DNA of 64,000 nucleotides from Paenibacillus agilis (GTDB lineage: Bacteria; Bacillota; Bacilli; Paenibacillales; Paenibacillaceae). The notes under the pieces are model-generated. The model ran no database searches and was not told where the DNA came from. It saw nothing but the letters and a program-made list of their open reading frames with translations. Below, one piece after another: positions 1 to 8,447 of the stretch. The position numbers were made by a program, and so were the translations under genes. Position 1 is the stretch's first letter. Every line of letters begins with the position of its first letter. The stretch lies in NCBI RefSeq assembly GCF_007786455.1, contig NZ_VNJK01000004.1:1-64000 (forward strand), given 5' to 3'.

Positions 1-113
1 GATGAGATTTCCCAATTAGTAAGACCCCTTGAAGACGACGAGGTTGATAGGTTCGGGGTGGAAGCACAGTAATGTGTGGAGCTGACGAATACTAATAGGT
101 CGAGGGCTTATCC
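1..113 (+). rRNA. rrl: 23S ribosomal RNA, 3' end (partial)
   Basis: The first bases match the conserved 3' end of bacterial 23S rRNA, including the stretch reading gaagacgacgaggttgatag and the terminal gagctgacgaatactaatag segment. The gene enters from outside the window, so only about the last 113 bases are present. No 5S rRNA can be recognised between here and the first tRNA at 187. The 3' boundary is approximate. Confidence 0.93.
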
Positions 114-186
114 TAATGAATATACAAGAAGCGTTTTAATCACTTTGCGATCAGTTTTCAAGGTATAACCTTGTAACATATAATAT

Positions 187-262
187 TCCCTGATAGCTCA
201 GTTGGTAGAGCACTCGACTGTTAATCGAGTTGTCACAGGTTCGAGTCCTGTTCGGGGAGCCA
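187..262 (+). tRNA. tRNA-Asn (GTT)
   Basis: A complete cloverleaf: the acceptor stem tccctga pairs with tcgggga, the anticodon loop carries GTT, the T-loop is ttcgagt, and CCA is encoded at the end. It is the first of 16 tRNA genes behind the 23S gene. Confidence 0.97.
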
Positions 263-266
263 TTAT

Positions 267-358
267 GGAGAGATGTCCGAGTTGGTCGAAGGAGCACGAT
301 TGGAAATCGTGTAGGCGCCAAAAGCGTCTCGGGGGTTCGAATCCCCCTCTCTCCGCCA
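267..358 (+). tRNA. tRNA-Ser (GGA)
   Basis: A class II tRNA of 92 nt with a long variable arm. The acceptor stem ggagaga pairs with tctctcc, the anticodon is GGA, and CCA is encoded. It lies four bases after tRNA-Asn. Confidence 0.97.
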
Positions 359-364
359 GAATGT

Positions 365-439
365 GGCCCGTTGGTCAAGGGGTTAAGACACCTCCCTTTC
401 ACGGAGGTAACAGGGGTTCGAATCCCCTACGGGTCACCA
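365..439 (+). tRNA. tRNA-Glu (TTC)
   Basis: The acceptor stem ggcccgt pairs with acgggtc (one G-T pair). The anticodon loop ctttcac gives TTC, and CCA is encoded. Confidence 0.96.
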
Positions 440-537
440 CCTTCATTATAATAAACTGGTAAAAATTGAGGGTTGAAAACGAAAGTGGATCTTGATATGA
501 TATAAGAGTCGCTGGGAAATGAACCAGTAAACAACAT

Positions 538-613
538 GGACGCTTAGCTCAGCTGGGAGAGCATCTGCCTTACAAGCAGAGGGTCGGCGGTTCGATCCCG
601 TCAGCGTCCACCA
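538..613 (+). tRNA. tRNA-Val (TAC)
   Basis: The acceptor stem ggacgct pairs with agcgtcc. The anticodon loop cttacaa gives TAC, and CCA is encoded. It follows a 98-base spacer, the longest within the array, in which I see no gene. Confidence 0.96.
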
Positions 614-620
614 TAAATAT

Positions 621-697
<77 letters not shown>

Positions 698-717
698 AAT
701 AATTTTACATTTATCGT

Positions 718-794
718 GGAGCTGTGGTGTAGAGGCCTAACATGCCTGCCTGTCACGCAGGAGACCGCGGGTTCGAATCCCGTCAGCTCCGCCA
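718..794 (+). tRNA. tRNA-Asp (GTC)
   Basis: The acceptor stem ggagctg pairs with cagctcc. The anticodon loop ctgtcac gives GTC, and CCA is encoded. Confidence 0.96.
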
Positions 795-836
795 TTTTAA
801 CTAACGACGAGTGGTTGAAATGTACGATAAAAATTA

Positions 837-912
<76 letters not shown>

Positions 913-926
913 TTAAAGTTTAATAC

Positions 927-1002
927 GCCGGTGTAGCTCAGTTGGTAGAGCGGCTGACTTGTAATCAGTAGGTCGTGGGTTCGACTCCTATCGCCGGCAC
1001 CA
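927..1002 (+). tRNA. tRNA-Thr (TGT)
   Basis: The acceptor stem gccggtg pairs with cgccggc. The anticodon loop cttgtaa gives TGT, and CCA is encoded. Confidence 0.96.
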
Positions 1003-1006
1003 TTAT

Positions 1007-1091
1007 GGAGGCTTAGTGAAGTGGCTAAACACGGCAGACTGTAAATCTGCTCTCTACGAGTTCGGTGGTTCGAATCCATCAGCCTCCACCA
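1007..1091 (+). tRNA. tRNA-Tyr (GTA)
   Basis: A class II tRNA of 85 nt with a long variable arm. The acceptor stem ggaggct pairs with agcctcc, the anticodon is GTA, and CCA is encoded. Confidence 0.96.
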
Positions 1092-1095
1092 TTAT

Positions 1096-1169
1096 AGGGG
1101 CATAGTTTAAAGGTAGAACAGCGGTCTCCAAAACCGTTAGTGTGGGTTCAATTCCTGCTGCCCCTGCCA
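1096..1169 (+). tRNA. tRNA-Trp (CCA)
   Basis: The acceptor stem aggggca pairs with tgcccct. The anticodon loop ctccaaa gives CCA, and the 3' CCA is encoded. This is the ligand expected for the T-box in front of trpS at 56010-56317. Confidence 0.96.
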
Positions 1170-1205
1170 GAGTATTTTTAAGAAAAATGAATATTTTAGA
1201 AATTT

Positions 1206-1282
1206 GGCGATCGTGGCGAAGTGGTTAACGCACCGGTTTGTGGATCCGGCATTCGGGGGTTCAATTCCCCTCGGTCGCCCCA
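1206..1282 (+). tRNA. tRNA-His (GTG)
   Basis: The acceptor stem gcgatcg pairs with cggtcgc. The extra G at position -1 (1206) faces C73, the identity pair of tRNA-His. The anticodon is GTG, and CCA is encoded. Confidence 0.96.
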
Positions 1283-1292
1283 AATTATCTAA

Positions 1293-1367
1293 TGGGGATT
1301 AGCCAAGCGGTAAGGCAACGGACTTTGACTCCGTCATGCATAGGTTCAAATCCTATATCCCCAGCCA
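1293..1367 (+). tRNA. tRNA-Gln (TTG)
   Basis: The acceptor stem tggggat pairs with atcccca. The anticodon loop ctttgac gives TTG, and CCA is encoded. Confidence 0.96.
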
Positions 1368-1373
1368 TTAAAT

Positions 1374-1448
1374 GCGGAAATAGCTCAGTGGTAGAGTATC
1401 GCCTTGCCAAGGCGAGGGTCGCGGGTTCGAATCCCGTTTTCCGCTCCA
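1374..1448 (+). tRNA. tRNA-Gly (GCC)
   Basis: The acceptor stem gcggaaa pairs with tttccgc. The anticodon loop ttgccaa gives GCC, and CCA is encoded. Confidence 0.96.
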
Positions 1449-1451
1449 TAA

Positions 1452-1525
1452 GGCGCCATAGCCAAGTGGTAAGGCAGAGCTCTGCAAAAGCTCTACCCCC
1501 AGTTCGAGTCTGGGTGGCGCCTCCA
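1452..1525 (+). tRNA. tRNA-Cys (GCA)
   Basis: The acceptor stem ggcgcca pairs with tggcgcc. The anticodon loop ctgcaaa gives GCA, and CCA is encoded. Confidence 0.96.
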
Positions 1526-1547
1526 TTTTTACTTGTTATGTGCTTGA

Positions 1548-1624
1548 GCGCCCTTAGCTCAGCTGGATAGAGCGTTTGACTACGAATCAAAAGGTCAGGA
1601 GTTCGAATCTCTTAGGGCGCGCCA
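1548..1624 (+). tRNA. tRNA-Arg (ACG)
   Basis: The acceptor stem gcgccct pairs with agggcgc. The anticodon is ACG, whose first base is normally edited to inosine by TadA. CCA is encoded. Confidence 0.96.
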
Positions 1625-1638
1625 ATTAAATTAAATAT

Positions 1639-1720
1639 GCCGGTGTGGCGGAATGGCAGACGCGCGCGACTCAAAATCGTGAGGGAAACCGTGGAGGTTC
1701 GAGTCCTCTCACCGGCACCA
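1639..1720 (+). tRNA. tRNA-Leu (CAA)
   Basis: A class II tRNA of 82 nt. The acceptor stem gccggtg pairs with caccggc, the anticodon loop ctcaaaa gives CAA, and CCA is encoded. It is the last gene of the array. Confidence 0.95.
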
Positions 1721-1734
1721 TACTTAACAAGTTC

Positions 1735-1764
1735 AACTCTTGAGGATAACTCAAGAGTTTTTTT
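1735..1764 (+). terminator. Intrinsic terminator of the rRNA-tRNA operon
   Basis: A perfect 10-bp stem (aactcttgag with ctcaagagtt) with a 5-base loop is followed by a run of T. It lies just behind the last tRNA. Confidence 0.92.
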
Positions 1765-1904
1765 GTATGTCTTCCTCTTCATATTCCCTTCCATATTTTG
1801 AAACTTATCTTATGTTGGTTCGTATTGTAAGGTGTATTGTTCATATTTATATTACTACCTAATCTGTACCGCTGCCTAAGTTCAAATAACGAAGGAGTGA
1901 GGCT

Positions 1905-2426
1905 ATGGAAGTTCTATATTGGAGTTTGTTGATTCTAGGCATTATTTATGCCGCGATTACACTATTGTTTGGAGATGTATGGGATGCTGCAATCGGCGAA
2001 ATTATACATATTCCATTTTTACAACCTGCTGTTCTACTCGGTGGGCTTACCTCGTTAGGCGCAACTGGTGTTTTACTCACACGTTATTCGAATTTATTAC
2101 CATGGCTCATATTTGTGCTTTCTTTATGCGCTGCAGTTGTGGTCTCCACCATTATGTACTTCTTTTACATCAAATCGATGGAAAAGAGTGAGCATTCTAT
2201 TGCTTTTTCCCTGAGTGACCTTATCGGAAGTATTGCAGAAGTTCATACTCCTATTCCAGCGCAAGGTTTTGGAGAAATCATTATTTATTCCAAGACAGGT
2301 GCAACCAATCAGATAGCGGCATCGTTCGATGGCATTGAAATCCCTTCTAATACGAAAGTAGTCATTATTGACGTTCGAGATCATACGACCTATGTTTCGC
2401 CTATGGAGGAGTTGCAGCGCTTGTAG
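1905..2426 (+). CDS. yuaF: YuaF-like NfeD-family membrane protein
   Basis: This 173-residue protein has hydrophobic segments at about residues 2-22, 36-58 and 65-88. A C-terminal beta-rich soluble domain follows (about 100-173), as in the short NfeD proteins with an OB-like domain. The start has a good ribosome-binding site (gaaggagtgaggct). The flotillin gene begins 71 bases downstream, the same order as yuaF-floT of Bacillus subtilis. There YuaF works with flotillin in membrane microdomain organisation. The family call rests on this order, the length and the topology; the fold itself is inferred. Confidence 0.82.
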   Translation: MEVLYWSLLILGIIYAAITLLFGDVWDAAIGEIIHIPFLQPAVLLGGLTSLGATGVLLTRYSNLLPWLIFVLSLCAAVVVSTIMYFFYIKSMEKSEHSIAFSLSDLIGSIAEVHTPIPAQGFGEIIIYSKTGATNQIAASFDGIEIPSNTKVVIIDVRDHTTYVSPMEELQRL

Positions 2427-2497
2427 AGTCATTTATGTACATTTTTAATATGAGCGCTCAAGGTCGTTTATCAATAATTGAAAAAAGGAGAGATTGT

Positions 2498-4039
2498 ATG
2501 AGTGATGTGTTTCTCATTCCGCTTATCGTAGTAGGGGTGCTTGTCGTTATTGCTTTAGCCTTCTGGGCTAGATACAAAACAGTAGGCCCGGATGAAGCGA
2601 TGATCGTAACGGGTTCGTATCTCGGTACTAAAAATGTAAGTAAGGACGAAACCGGACGAAGTATGAAAATTGTTCGTGGCGGTGGAGCATTCATTATCCC
2701 TATTTTTCAACAGGGACAATTTCTATCATTATTGTCTCATAAGCTGGACGTAACTACACCTGAAGTATATACAGAACAAGGAGTTCCTGTTCTAACAGAT
2801 GCTGTGGCAATTATTAAGGTGGGAGGTTCTGTAGAAGATATAGCGACTGCGGCAGAGCAATTTTTAGGTAAGCCAACAGAAGCACTGAAGAGCGAGGCGC
2901 AAGAAGTGTTAGAGGGACATCTTAGAGCGATACTCGGTTCTATGACGGTAGAGGAAGTGTACCGTAACCGTGATCGGTTTGCTCAAGAAGTGCAAGCTGT
3001 AGCTGCTAGGGATTTGAAGAAGATGGGTCTACAAATTGTTTCCTTCACGATAAAAGATGTAAGGGATAAGCATGGCTACTTAGAGGCATTAGGAAAGCCG
3101 CGTATTGCAGCTGTAAAGCGTGATGCTGAAGTTGCTGAGGCTGAAGCTGTGAGGGACGCACGTATTCAAAAGGCGAATGCTGATGAGCAAGGGATGAAGG
3201 CAGAACTGCTGCGTGACACAAATGTTGCCGAGGCGTCCAAAGAGAAAGAGTTAAAGATTGCTGCTTTCAAACGAGAGCAGGATACCGTTAAAGCAGAGGC
3301 GGACCAGGCGTATTATATTCAAGAGGCTCGTTCCAAGCAAACGGTTGTAGAAGAACAGATGCAGGTTGAAATTGTGCGCAGAGAACGTGAAATCGATCTC
3401 GAAGCAAAAGAAATTTTGCGTAGGGAAAAGCAGTACGATGCGGAAGTGAAAAAGAAGGCGGATGCAGAACGTTATGCTGTCGTTCAGGCGGCGGAAGCTG
3501 AGAAGGCTCGCCAAGTGCTTGAGGCGGATGCATTGCAGTACAGAATTGAAGCGGAAGCTAAGGCACAAGCGGAACAGAAGCGCTTGGATGGCTTGGCGCA
3601 TGCAGATGCAGAACGCGCACGCGGTACAGCTGAAGCGGAAGTTATTCGCTTACGGGGTCTCGCTGAAGCAGAGGCGAAGCAGAAATTAGCAGAAGCATTT
3701 GAGAAGTTCGGTGAAGCTGCTGTATTAGATATTGTGATGAAAATGCTACCGGAATTGGCAGGTCGAATCGCCGAGCCTATTCGTGCGATTGATAAGCTGA
3801 CGGTAGTCGACACAGGCAAAGGAGAGGGGGCGGCACGCGTTAGTAACTATGTTACTGAGCTTATGGCTACAGCTCCACAAATGCTCAAAGATGTATCTGG
3901 GCTCGATCTTGAGAAAATAGTAAAGCGTCTAACAGATGGGCCTGCTGCTGAGAATGGACTATTCAAGCAGCACATACAGCAATCTAAGCTGCCTGACACA
4001 AATATCGTTGTTACTTCTGAGGACAGTTCTAATGTCTAA
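2498..4039 (+). CDS. floT: Flotillin-like protein FloT
   Basis: This 513-residue membrane scaffold protein has an N-terminal hydrophobic anchor (about 5-25) and an SPFH/band-7 domain (about 28-200). A very long Ala/Glu-rich coiled coil follows (about 200-430) with repeated AEAEA-type blocks, then a conserved C-terminal oligomerisation region. Flotillins organise functional membrane microdomains and membrane fluidity. I chose the ATG at 2498 because aaaaaaggagagattgt precedes it; an in-frame upstream ATG at 2435 has no such signal. It is co-oriented with yuaF. The stress genes downstream begin after a 270-base gap that holds a structured-looking stretch. Confidence 0.95.
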   Translation: MSDVFLIPLIVVGVLVVIALAFWARYKTVGPDEAMIVTGSYLGTKNVSKDETGRSMKIVRGGGAFIIPIFQQGQFLSLLSHKLDVTTPEVYTEQGVPVLTDAVAIIKVGGSVEDIATAAEQFLGKPTEALKSEAQEVLEGHLRAILGSMTVEEVYRNRDRFAQEVQAVAARDLKKMGLQIVSFTIKDVRDKHGYLEALGKPRIAAVKRDAEVAEAEAVRDARIQKANADEQGMKAELLRDTNVAEASKEKELKIAAFKREQDTVKAEADQAYYIQEARSKQTVVEEQMQVEIVRREREIDLEAKEILRREKQYDAEVKKKADAERYAVVQAAEAEKARQVLEADALQYRIEAEAKAQAEQKRLDGLAHADAERARGTAEAEVIRLRGLAEAEAKQKLAEAFEKFGEAAVLDIVMKMLPELAGRIAEPIRAIDKLTVVDTGKGEGAARVSNYVTELMATAPQMLKDVSGLDLEKIVKRLTDGPAAENGLFKQHIQQSKLPDTNIVVTSEDSSNV

Positions 4040-4114
4040 GGACTAAAGAATAAGGAATAAGCAGTACATGGATAAGTGGATAGACGGGCTAGGAAGTGAA
4101 ATGTAAGGTTTATA

Positions 4115-4272
4115 GTAGTTGTAAGCGGCCCTGAAGGTAGCCTTGCCGACAGGGCTGTAACTAGGTTTGGGAGAAGAGCCTATCGTAGGTTGGTGAGGTT
4201 CCTCGACTTGAGTCTAGGTGCAAATACCGTCCTCAGCCTGTTTTGAATCGTTGGCAAACAGCCTAAAATAAA
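4115..4272 (+). other. Intergenic stretch with several short inverted repeats (possible leader RNA)
   Basis: Between floT and the LiaI-like gene there is a GC-richer stretch with consecutive short hairpins: gccctg with cagggc near 4130-4160, taggt with gccta near 4163-4185, gact with agtc near 4206-4215, and ggt with acc near 4217-4229. I see no poly-T terminator and no match to a riboswitch class I can name. It could be a leader or a small RNA, or chance. Confidence 0.3.
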
Positions 4273-4311
4273 GACATAAGCAAACGACACAGAAAGGTGG
4301 TGACGAACAGC

Positions 4312-4611
4312 GTGGAGAGAAAAGGAAACACGATAGCCCTGCTTCTGATAGGTATCGGAGGAATTATCTTGCTAAGTAAGCTAGGATGGTTGCTTGGCGG
4401 ATTGATGGAGTACTTAATTCCTATCGCATTGATCGCTCTTGGTTATTATGGTGTGAAAGCCGGCAATCGATTCTTCGGTGGGTTGTTTATTATTATCGGT
4501 GCCTTCTCCTTAATTGGCGAATTCGCTTGGCTCATCGGTTTAATTATCGCAATCGCGATGATTGGATTTGGTGTAAAGATGCTAAAAGATCGACGCAACT
4601 ACCATTATTAA
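4312..4611 (+). CDS. LiaI-like small membrane protein
   Basis: This protein of about 99 residues is almost entirely hydrophobic, with three or four predicted helices (residues about 8-25, 30-46, 53-68, 70-88) and a basic tail (KMLKDRRNYHY). It resembles the LiaI/LiaF N-terminal membrane module. I chose the GTG at 4312 because the sequence aaaggtggtga ends about eight bases upstream; an upstream in-frame GTG would leave no space for it. It is the first gene of the Psp/Lia block. In Bacillus, LiaI anchors LiaH (a PspA protein) at the membrane, so a similar role beside the adjacent pspA-like gene is inferred. Confidence 0.7.
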   Translation: MERKGNTIALLLIGIGGIILLSKLGWLLGGLMEYLIPIALIALGYYGVKAGNRFFGGLFIIIGAFSLIGEFAWLIGLIIAIAMIGFGVKMLKDRRNYHY

Positions 4612-4662
4612 CTCACACCATGACAGTAACCTTACAACTAGCACAAAGGAGGTACCCAGTGC

Positions 4663-5331
4663 ATGAGTAATATATTTCAGCGAGTACGGGATATTACATT
4701 GGCGACGTTGAATGACCATCTAGAACGTTCTGAAGACCCGATTCGCGTTATTGATAGCTTTCTCTTGAAAACTCGGCATGAGATAGAGGAAGCAGAACGG
4801 TTATACCACCAATACTTAGTTCATGCGAATCAAATGAAGCGCCAACTCAATCAAGCAGAGGAGTTGCGTGAACGCCGTGAACAACAGGCTTTGATGGCAT
4901 TGAAGGCTGGCGAAGAACTTGCTGCCAAGCTCGCTTTGCAAGAGAAGATGATGCATGAAGAGAAAGTCATTCACTATACGGAACTGTATGAAAAGAGCAA
5001 GCAGGCTATTTTGGAATTAGAAGCTCAACTGCAAGCACTTAAGAATGAATTCCAATCTGCATATGATAAGCGACAAATCTACATTGCTCGTATGCAAACC
5101 ATTCATTTGCAACAGCGTATGAATGAGCGTATAGGACAATACGGTCATCAACAAGTGAACGGCATGTTCCGCCGCTTGGAAGATCGCGTAAATGATATGG
5201 AATGGGAAACAAACAGTATCCGTGATGTTCGCGGAACGAATGGCGGATACAACGGGGGCTTTGAGCGCGAGTCGAAGCTGGATCAGGAACTGCAGCGCTT
5301 GAAGCAGAAGTTGAACACCTCGAAGGAGTGA
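4663..5331 (+). CDS. PspA/IM30-family protein (LiaH-like), first copy
   Basis: This 222-residue protein is nearly all heptad-rich alpha helix. It starts with a short amphipathic N-terminal helix (MSNIFQRVRDITLATL), typical of PspA/IM30/LiaH proteins. These form large oligomeric rings that bind stressed membrane. The start lies behind aaaggaggtacccagtgc. It is followed after seven bases by the PspC-domain gene and then by a second, divergent PspA copy at 5832. Compared with that copy it has a shorter linker and a Gly/Asn-rich stretch near residue 190. Confidence 0.9.
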   Translation: MSNIFQRVRDITLATLNDHLERSEDPIRVIDSFLLKTRHEIEEAERLYHQYLVHANQMKRQLNQAEELRERREQQALMALKAGEELAAKLALQEKMMHEEKVIHYTELYEKSKQAILELEAQLQALKNEFQSAYDKRQIYIARMQTIHLQQRMNERIGQYGHQQVNGMFRRLEDRVNDMEWETNSIRDVRGTNGGYNGGFERESKLDQELQRLKQKLNTSKE

Positions 5332-5338
5332 GTAAGGT

Positions 5339-5830
5339 ATGCAAAAGAAATTTTATCGCTCTGCACGCGATTCTAAATTGTGCGGACTATGTGGAGGCTT
5401 GTCCGAGTATTTCGGATTTGATGCATCCTTTATACGAATCTTGTTCGTACTAGGTGTGGTTTTCTCCGGAGGAACGTTGTTACTAGCTTATTTCCTAGTA
5501 GCACTCGTTGTTCCAAAGGAGCCTAAAAATCCTTATGGACCATATGGAAATCAAGGTCCACATGGCTATTATGAGCCTAATAACTATAACAATAACAATC
5601 GTACCTATACGCCAGGTGGAGATTTCTCTAGTGGCTATGGTGCACAGCAACCAAACGGTTACCGCAATGGCAATGAATTTGCAGGACAATCTTATAATCA
5701 GTCCAACCAAAGTGGAATGAATCGTTCTTCCGTAGATTCTATGATGGAAGACATCGAAAAGAAAGCAATGAAACGTGAAATCGAACAATTGAAAGAGCGC
5801 TTAGCTCGTTACGAGAAAGGGGACAAGTAA
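5339..5830 (+). CDS. PspC-domain membrane protein with Asn/Gly/Tyr-rich linker
   Basis: This protein has 163 residues. Residues 1-60 form a PspC domain: the conserved [14 protein letters not shown] segment and one transmembrane helix (about 33-57). Residues 65-125 are a low-complexity Asn/Gly/Tyr/Gln-rich linker, and residues 130-163 are a charged coiled coil. PspC proteins sense or transmit membrane stress and contact PspA. Here the gene sits between two pspA copies, 7 bases after one and 1 base before the other, so all three are surely co-transcribed. The coiled-coil tail could bind the PspA helices; that is inference. Confidence 0.87.
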   Translation: MQKKFYRSARDSKLCGLCGGLSEYFGFDASFIRILFVLGVVFSGGTLLLAYFLVALVVPKEPKNPYGPYGNQGPHGYYEPNNYNNNNRTYTPGGDFSSGYGAQQPNGYRNGNEFAGQSYNQSNQSGMNRSSVDSMMEDIEKKAMKREIEQLKERLARYEKGDK

Positions 5831-5831
5831 A

Positions 5832-6515
5832 ATGGGAGTATTTAAACGTATTAAAGACATGACTAAAGCATCGGTACATGAAGTGTTAGATAAGGTAGAA
5901 GATCCGGTAATGATGTTGAATCAATACCTGCGTGATATGGAATTGGAGATTCATCAAGCAGAGGTAACAGTTGCAAAGCAAATGGCAAATGAACGCCGTA
6001 TTAAGCACCGCTATGATGAAGCACTTCGTATTTCTGCAGACCGTGAGACACAAGCTGGTCGCGCATTGCAGGCTGGTCAAGAAGAAGTAGCTCGCAAGCT
6101 GCTTGAAGAAAAATTGTACTACGATCAAAAAGTGAATGAGTTCGGTGACTTGCATGCACAGGCACAGTCTCAAGCACAAGAACTTATGCACCAATTGCAC
6201 ACAATGAAAGATGAGTTCTACAAGCTTCGCAATAAGCGTAATGAGCTTGCAGCACGTGCACAAATGGCAAAAGCTCGCAAGCAAATGAACTCCATCAGCT
6301 CCTTGCATACAATTGAAGCAGGTGGCGCATCTCGCGGCTTCCACCGTATGGAAGAGAAGATTATGCAATTGGAAGCAGAAGCAGAAGTAATGCGTGTTCC
6401 TTACGGTTCTTATCAAGGTGCTGGTTCTTATCAGCCGCCAGTTGACCCAGCTAAAGACTTAGCAGTAGAAGAGCAACTAGCTGCTCTTAAACAAAAGCTT
6501 GGTAAAAAGGAATAA
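5832..6515 (+). CDS. PspA/IM30-family protein (LiaH-like), second copy
   Basis: This 227-residue protein has an N-terminal amphipathic helix ([19 protein letters not shown]) followed by long coiled coil, and the family motif [16 protein letters not shown] near residues 22-37. It shares the family fold with the copy at 4663 but differs clearly in sequence, so the pair is not a recent duplication. It begins one base after the PspC gene. A 12-bp hairpin lies between it and the next gene, liaF, and could separate this effector part from the downstream signalling genes. Confidence 0.9.
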   Translation: MGVFKRIKDMTKASVHEVLDKVEDPVMMLNQYLRDMELEIHQAEVTVAKQMANERRIKHRYDEALRISADRETQAGRALQAGQEEVARKLLEEKLYYDQKVNEFGDLHAQAQSQAQELMHQLHTMKDEFYKLRNKRNELAARAQMAKARKQMNSISSLHTIEAGGASRGFHRMEEKIMQLEAEAEVMRVPYGSYQGAGSYQPPVDPAKDLAVEEQLAALKQKLGKKE

Positions 6516-6562
6516 ACGTATTCGCTTCATTTAAAATATATGATATTGTAGTAATTAGACTG

Positions 6563-6589
6563 AATGGCGATGCAGCATGCATCGCCATT
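6563..6589 (+). other. Perfect inverted repeat between pspA copy 2 and liaF
   Basis: A 12-bp perfect stem (aatggcgatgca with tgcatcgccatt) around a 3-base loop, without a T-run behind it. This suggests a mRNA-stabilising hairpin or weak read-through terminator that sets different transcript levels on its two sides, not a full stop. Confidence 0.6.
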
Positions 6590-6635
6590 CGTGCCGTTAC
6601 AGAAAAAGCCGACTATTGATGACAGGAGGTGCGGC

Positions 6636-7283
6636 ATGAAAACAGACAATCGAATACTAGCTTATGTGCTCATCTTCGCGGGGATTATCATTCTTATTGG
6701 CAAGTTTCTTACCTTCGGAACGTTTTTAGCTCTCGTTATGATTATATTTGGAGTGCGCAAGGTAAGAACGATGGATGTGAAGATTGGCTATACGTTAATC
6801 GCTATCGGTGGAGCCATTTTGCTTCTTGAGCATCTGGCGCTGTTTATAGGCATTGTTCTTCTGTCATTAGGCGTATTTTACTTTAGAATGCGTGCTGTGC
6901 AGCGACATGAGCAAATGATGAAGCGGCATAGTTTTGCTAGCAGCTTAAAATGGGATCGTGTACCGTTTCATTTACAAAGCCAGAGCTTGTGGCATGTGAT
7001 TGGGGAAAGTGATATCGACTTATCGTTAGCGATGTTGGATGAGCCTGAAACCCCCCTGTTTTTCCAAGGGGTTATGGGGGATGTAGACATTACGATTCCA
7101 GATCACATTGGCGTTGAGATCGAGGCAACCGTTCTATTTGGCCATATCGATGTAGAACATGACAAAGAAACGGGCTTCTTCAATAAATGGACATGGCGTT
7201 CCCCACACTATGAATTAACGGAACAGAAGGTTAAGTTGAACTTGTCTTACATCGTAGGAGACATTGATATTCGTATCCATTAA
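6636..7283 (+). CDS. liaF: LiaF-like membrane protein, negative regulator of LiaRS
   Basis: This 215-residue protein has N-terminal transmembrane helices (about residues 5-22, 26-40, 49-80). Its C-terminal soluble domain carries the repeated pattern GDVDITIP...GHIDV typical of the cell-wall-active antibiotic response domain of LiaF/VraT. I chose the ATG at 6636 behind gacaggaggtgcggc; an upstream ATG at 6564 lies inside the hairpin and lacks a binding site. The liaS and liaR homologues follow, as in Bacillus liaFSR. There LiaF keeps the kinase LiaS quiet in the absence of envelope stress. Confidence 0.88.
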   Translation: MKTDNRILAYVLIFAGIIILIGKFLTFGTFLALVMIIFGVRKVRTMDVKIGYTLIAIGGAILLLEHLALFIGIVLLSLGVFYFRMRAVQRHEQMMKRHSFASSLKWDRVPFHLQSQSLWHVIGESDIDLSLAMLDEPETPLFFQGVMGDVDITIPDHIGVEIEATVLFGHIDVEHDKETGFFNKWTWRSPHYELTEQKVKLNLSYIVGDIDIRIH

Positions 7284-7319
7284 AATAATAGGGTAGGATA
7301 GAAGGGAGAGAAGGTCGCT

Positions 7320-8447
7320 ATGCACCCTAAAAAATCAGGAAACATGGTCTTCCGCACGATCGGGGAGACACTTCTCTTTTCCGTTGCTTTATTTTTTATT
7401 ATTGTTTATATGCTGCAGTCAGCAGGATATGTAAGACCATTTGAAACGTGGATGGAAGGCGTAATTGCGACATTATGGACGCTGTTCGCTGTGTGCGTAG
7501 TAACGATCCTGTTTGCTTTCTATCAAGGTTATAAGACAAAACGAAGAATTGAGTTGCTGCGCGAATCAATGGTGCTCTTAGAAAAGGGAAACTTATCCCG
7601 CCCTATACCTCAGTTAGGGACAGACGAGCTTGGGCAGTTGGCTGAGCAGTTGGGAAGAGTAAGTGAACGTTGGGAAGAGCAAGTTACTTCTTTACAGCGA
7701 TTATCTACGAATAATGCTCAGCTTGCCGAACAAGCACGTATAACAGCTATTATTGAAGAGCGCCAACGATTGGCGCGGGAGCTGCATGATGCCGTTAGTC
7801 AGCAGTTATTCGCGATATCTATGACAGCGACAGCTGTAAAGCGTACACTTAACCGCGACTTTGATCGCGCTGAGCGTCAAGTTGAATTGATTGAAGAGAT
7901 GGCTTCCGTAGCTCAATCAGAGATGAGAGCTTTGCTGCTGCATTTACGGCCAGTGCATTTGGAAGGTAAAGGACTTATCCAGGGTGTTCAGGAACTGGTC
8001 CGTGAGCTGCAAATGAAGGTTCCGATCGAAATTCAATGTGAAGTGGATGATGATATTCGTCTCCTAAAAGGTGTAGAGAACCATCTGTTCCGTATTATCC
8101 AAGAAGCAATGTCTAATACGCTTCGTCATTCTAAGGCAGAACGTATGGAGATTCGAATACAGAATCGTGAAGACCATGTGCGTTTAATGATTCGAGACAA
8201 TGGTGTAGGTTTTGATTGGCAGGATTCGAAGCAAACCAGTTACGGTTTAAGGACCATGCAAGAAAGAGTCCATGAGGTCGGTGGGTCTATACAGTTCGTT
8301 ACTGCACCGAGCAAAGGAACTAGAATTGAGATTCGTGTACCCGTTGTGACGGATAATTCGATTTGGAAGGAGGACATTGAAGAAGATGGCGATGGAGACG
8401 ACGGATATGGAGAGATCAGAGAACATTCGGGTTCTATTGGTGGATGA
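7320..8447 (+). CDS. liaS: LiaS-like sensor histidine kinase
   Basis: This 375-residue kinase has two transmembrane helices (about 15-32 and 46-68) separated by a very short extracellular loop, as in intramembrane-sensing kinases. A HAMP region (about 70-125), a HisKA_3 dimerisation domain with phospho-accepting His156 in RELHDAVSQQ, and an HATPase_c domain with SNTLRHSKA (N box) and DNGVGFD (G1 box) follow. It overlaps the response regulator gene. Together with LiaF and LiaR it should respond to envelope stress such as lipid II-binding antibiotics. Confidence 0.92.
   Translation: MHPKKSGNMVFRTIGETLLFSVALFFIIVYMLQSAGYVRPFETWMEGVIATLWTLFAVCVVTILFAFYQGYKTKRRIELLRESMVLLEKGNLSRPIPQLGTDELGQLAEQLGRVSERWEEQVTSLQRLSTNNAQLAEQARITAIIEERQRLARELHDAVSQQLFAISMTATAVKRTLNRDFDRAERQVELIEEMASVAQSEMRALLLHLRPVHLEGKGLIQGVQELVRELQMKVPIEIQCEVDDDIRLLKGVENHLFRIIQEAMSNTLRHSKAERMEIRIQNREDHVRLMIRDNGVGFDWQDSKQTSYGLRTMQERVHEVGGSIQFVTAPSKGTRIEIRVPVVTDNSIWKEDIEEDGDGDDGYGEIREHSGSIGG

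Noticed and set aside
3251-3819. Several minus-strand open frames inside the flotillin gene
   Set aside because: They are shadow frames of the Ala/Glu-rich coiled-coil coding sequence of floT.
4040-4296. Possible metal or c-di-AMP riboswitch in front of the stress operon
   Set aside because: The conserved core sequences of the M-box and ydaO-type riboswitches as I recall them are absent; only weak inverted repeats remain.
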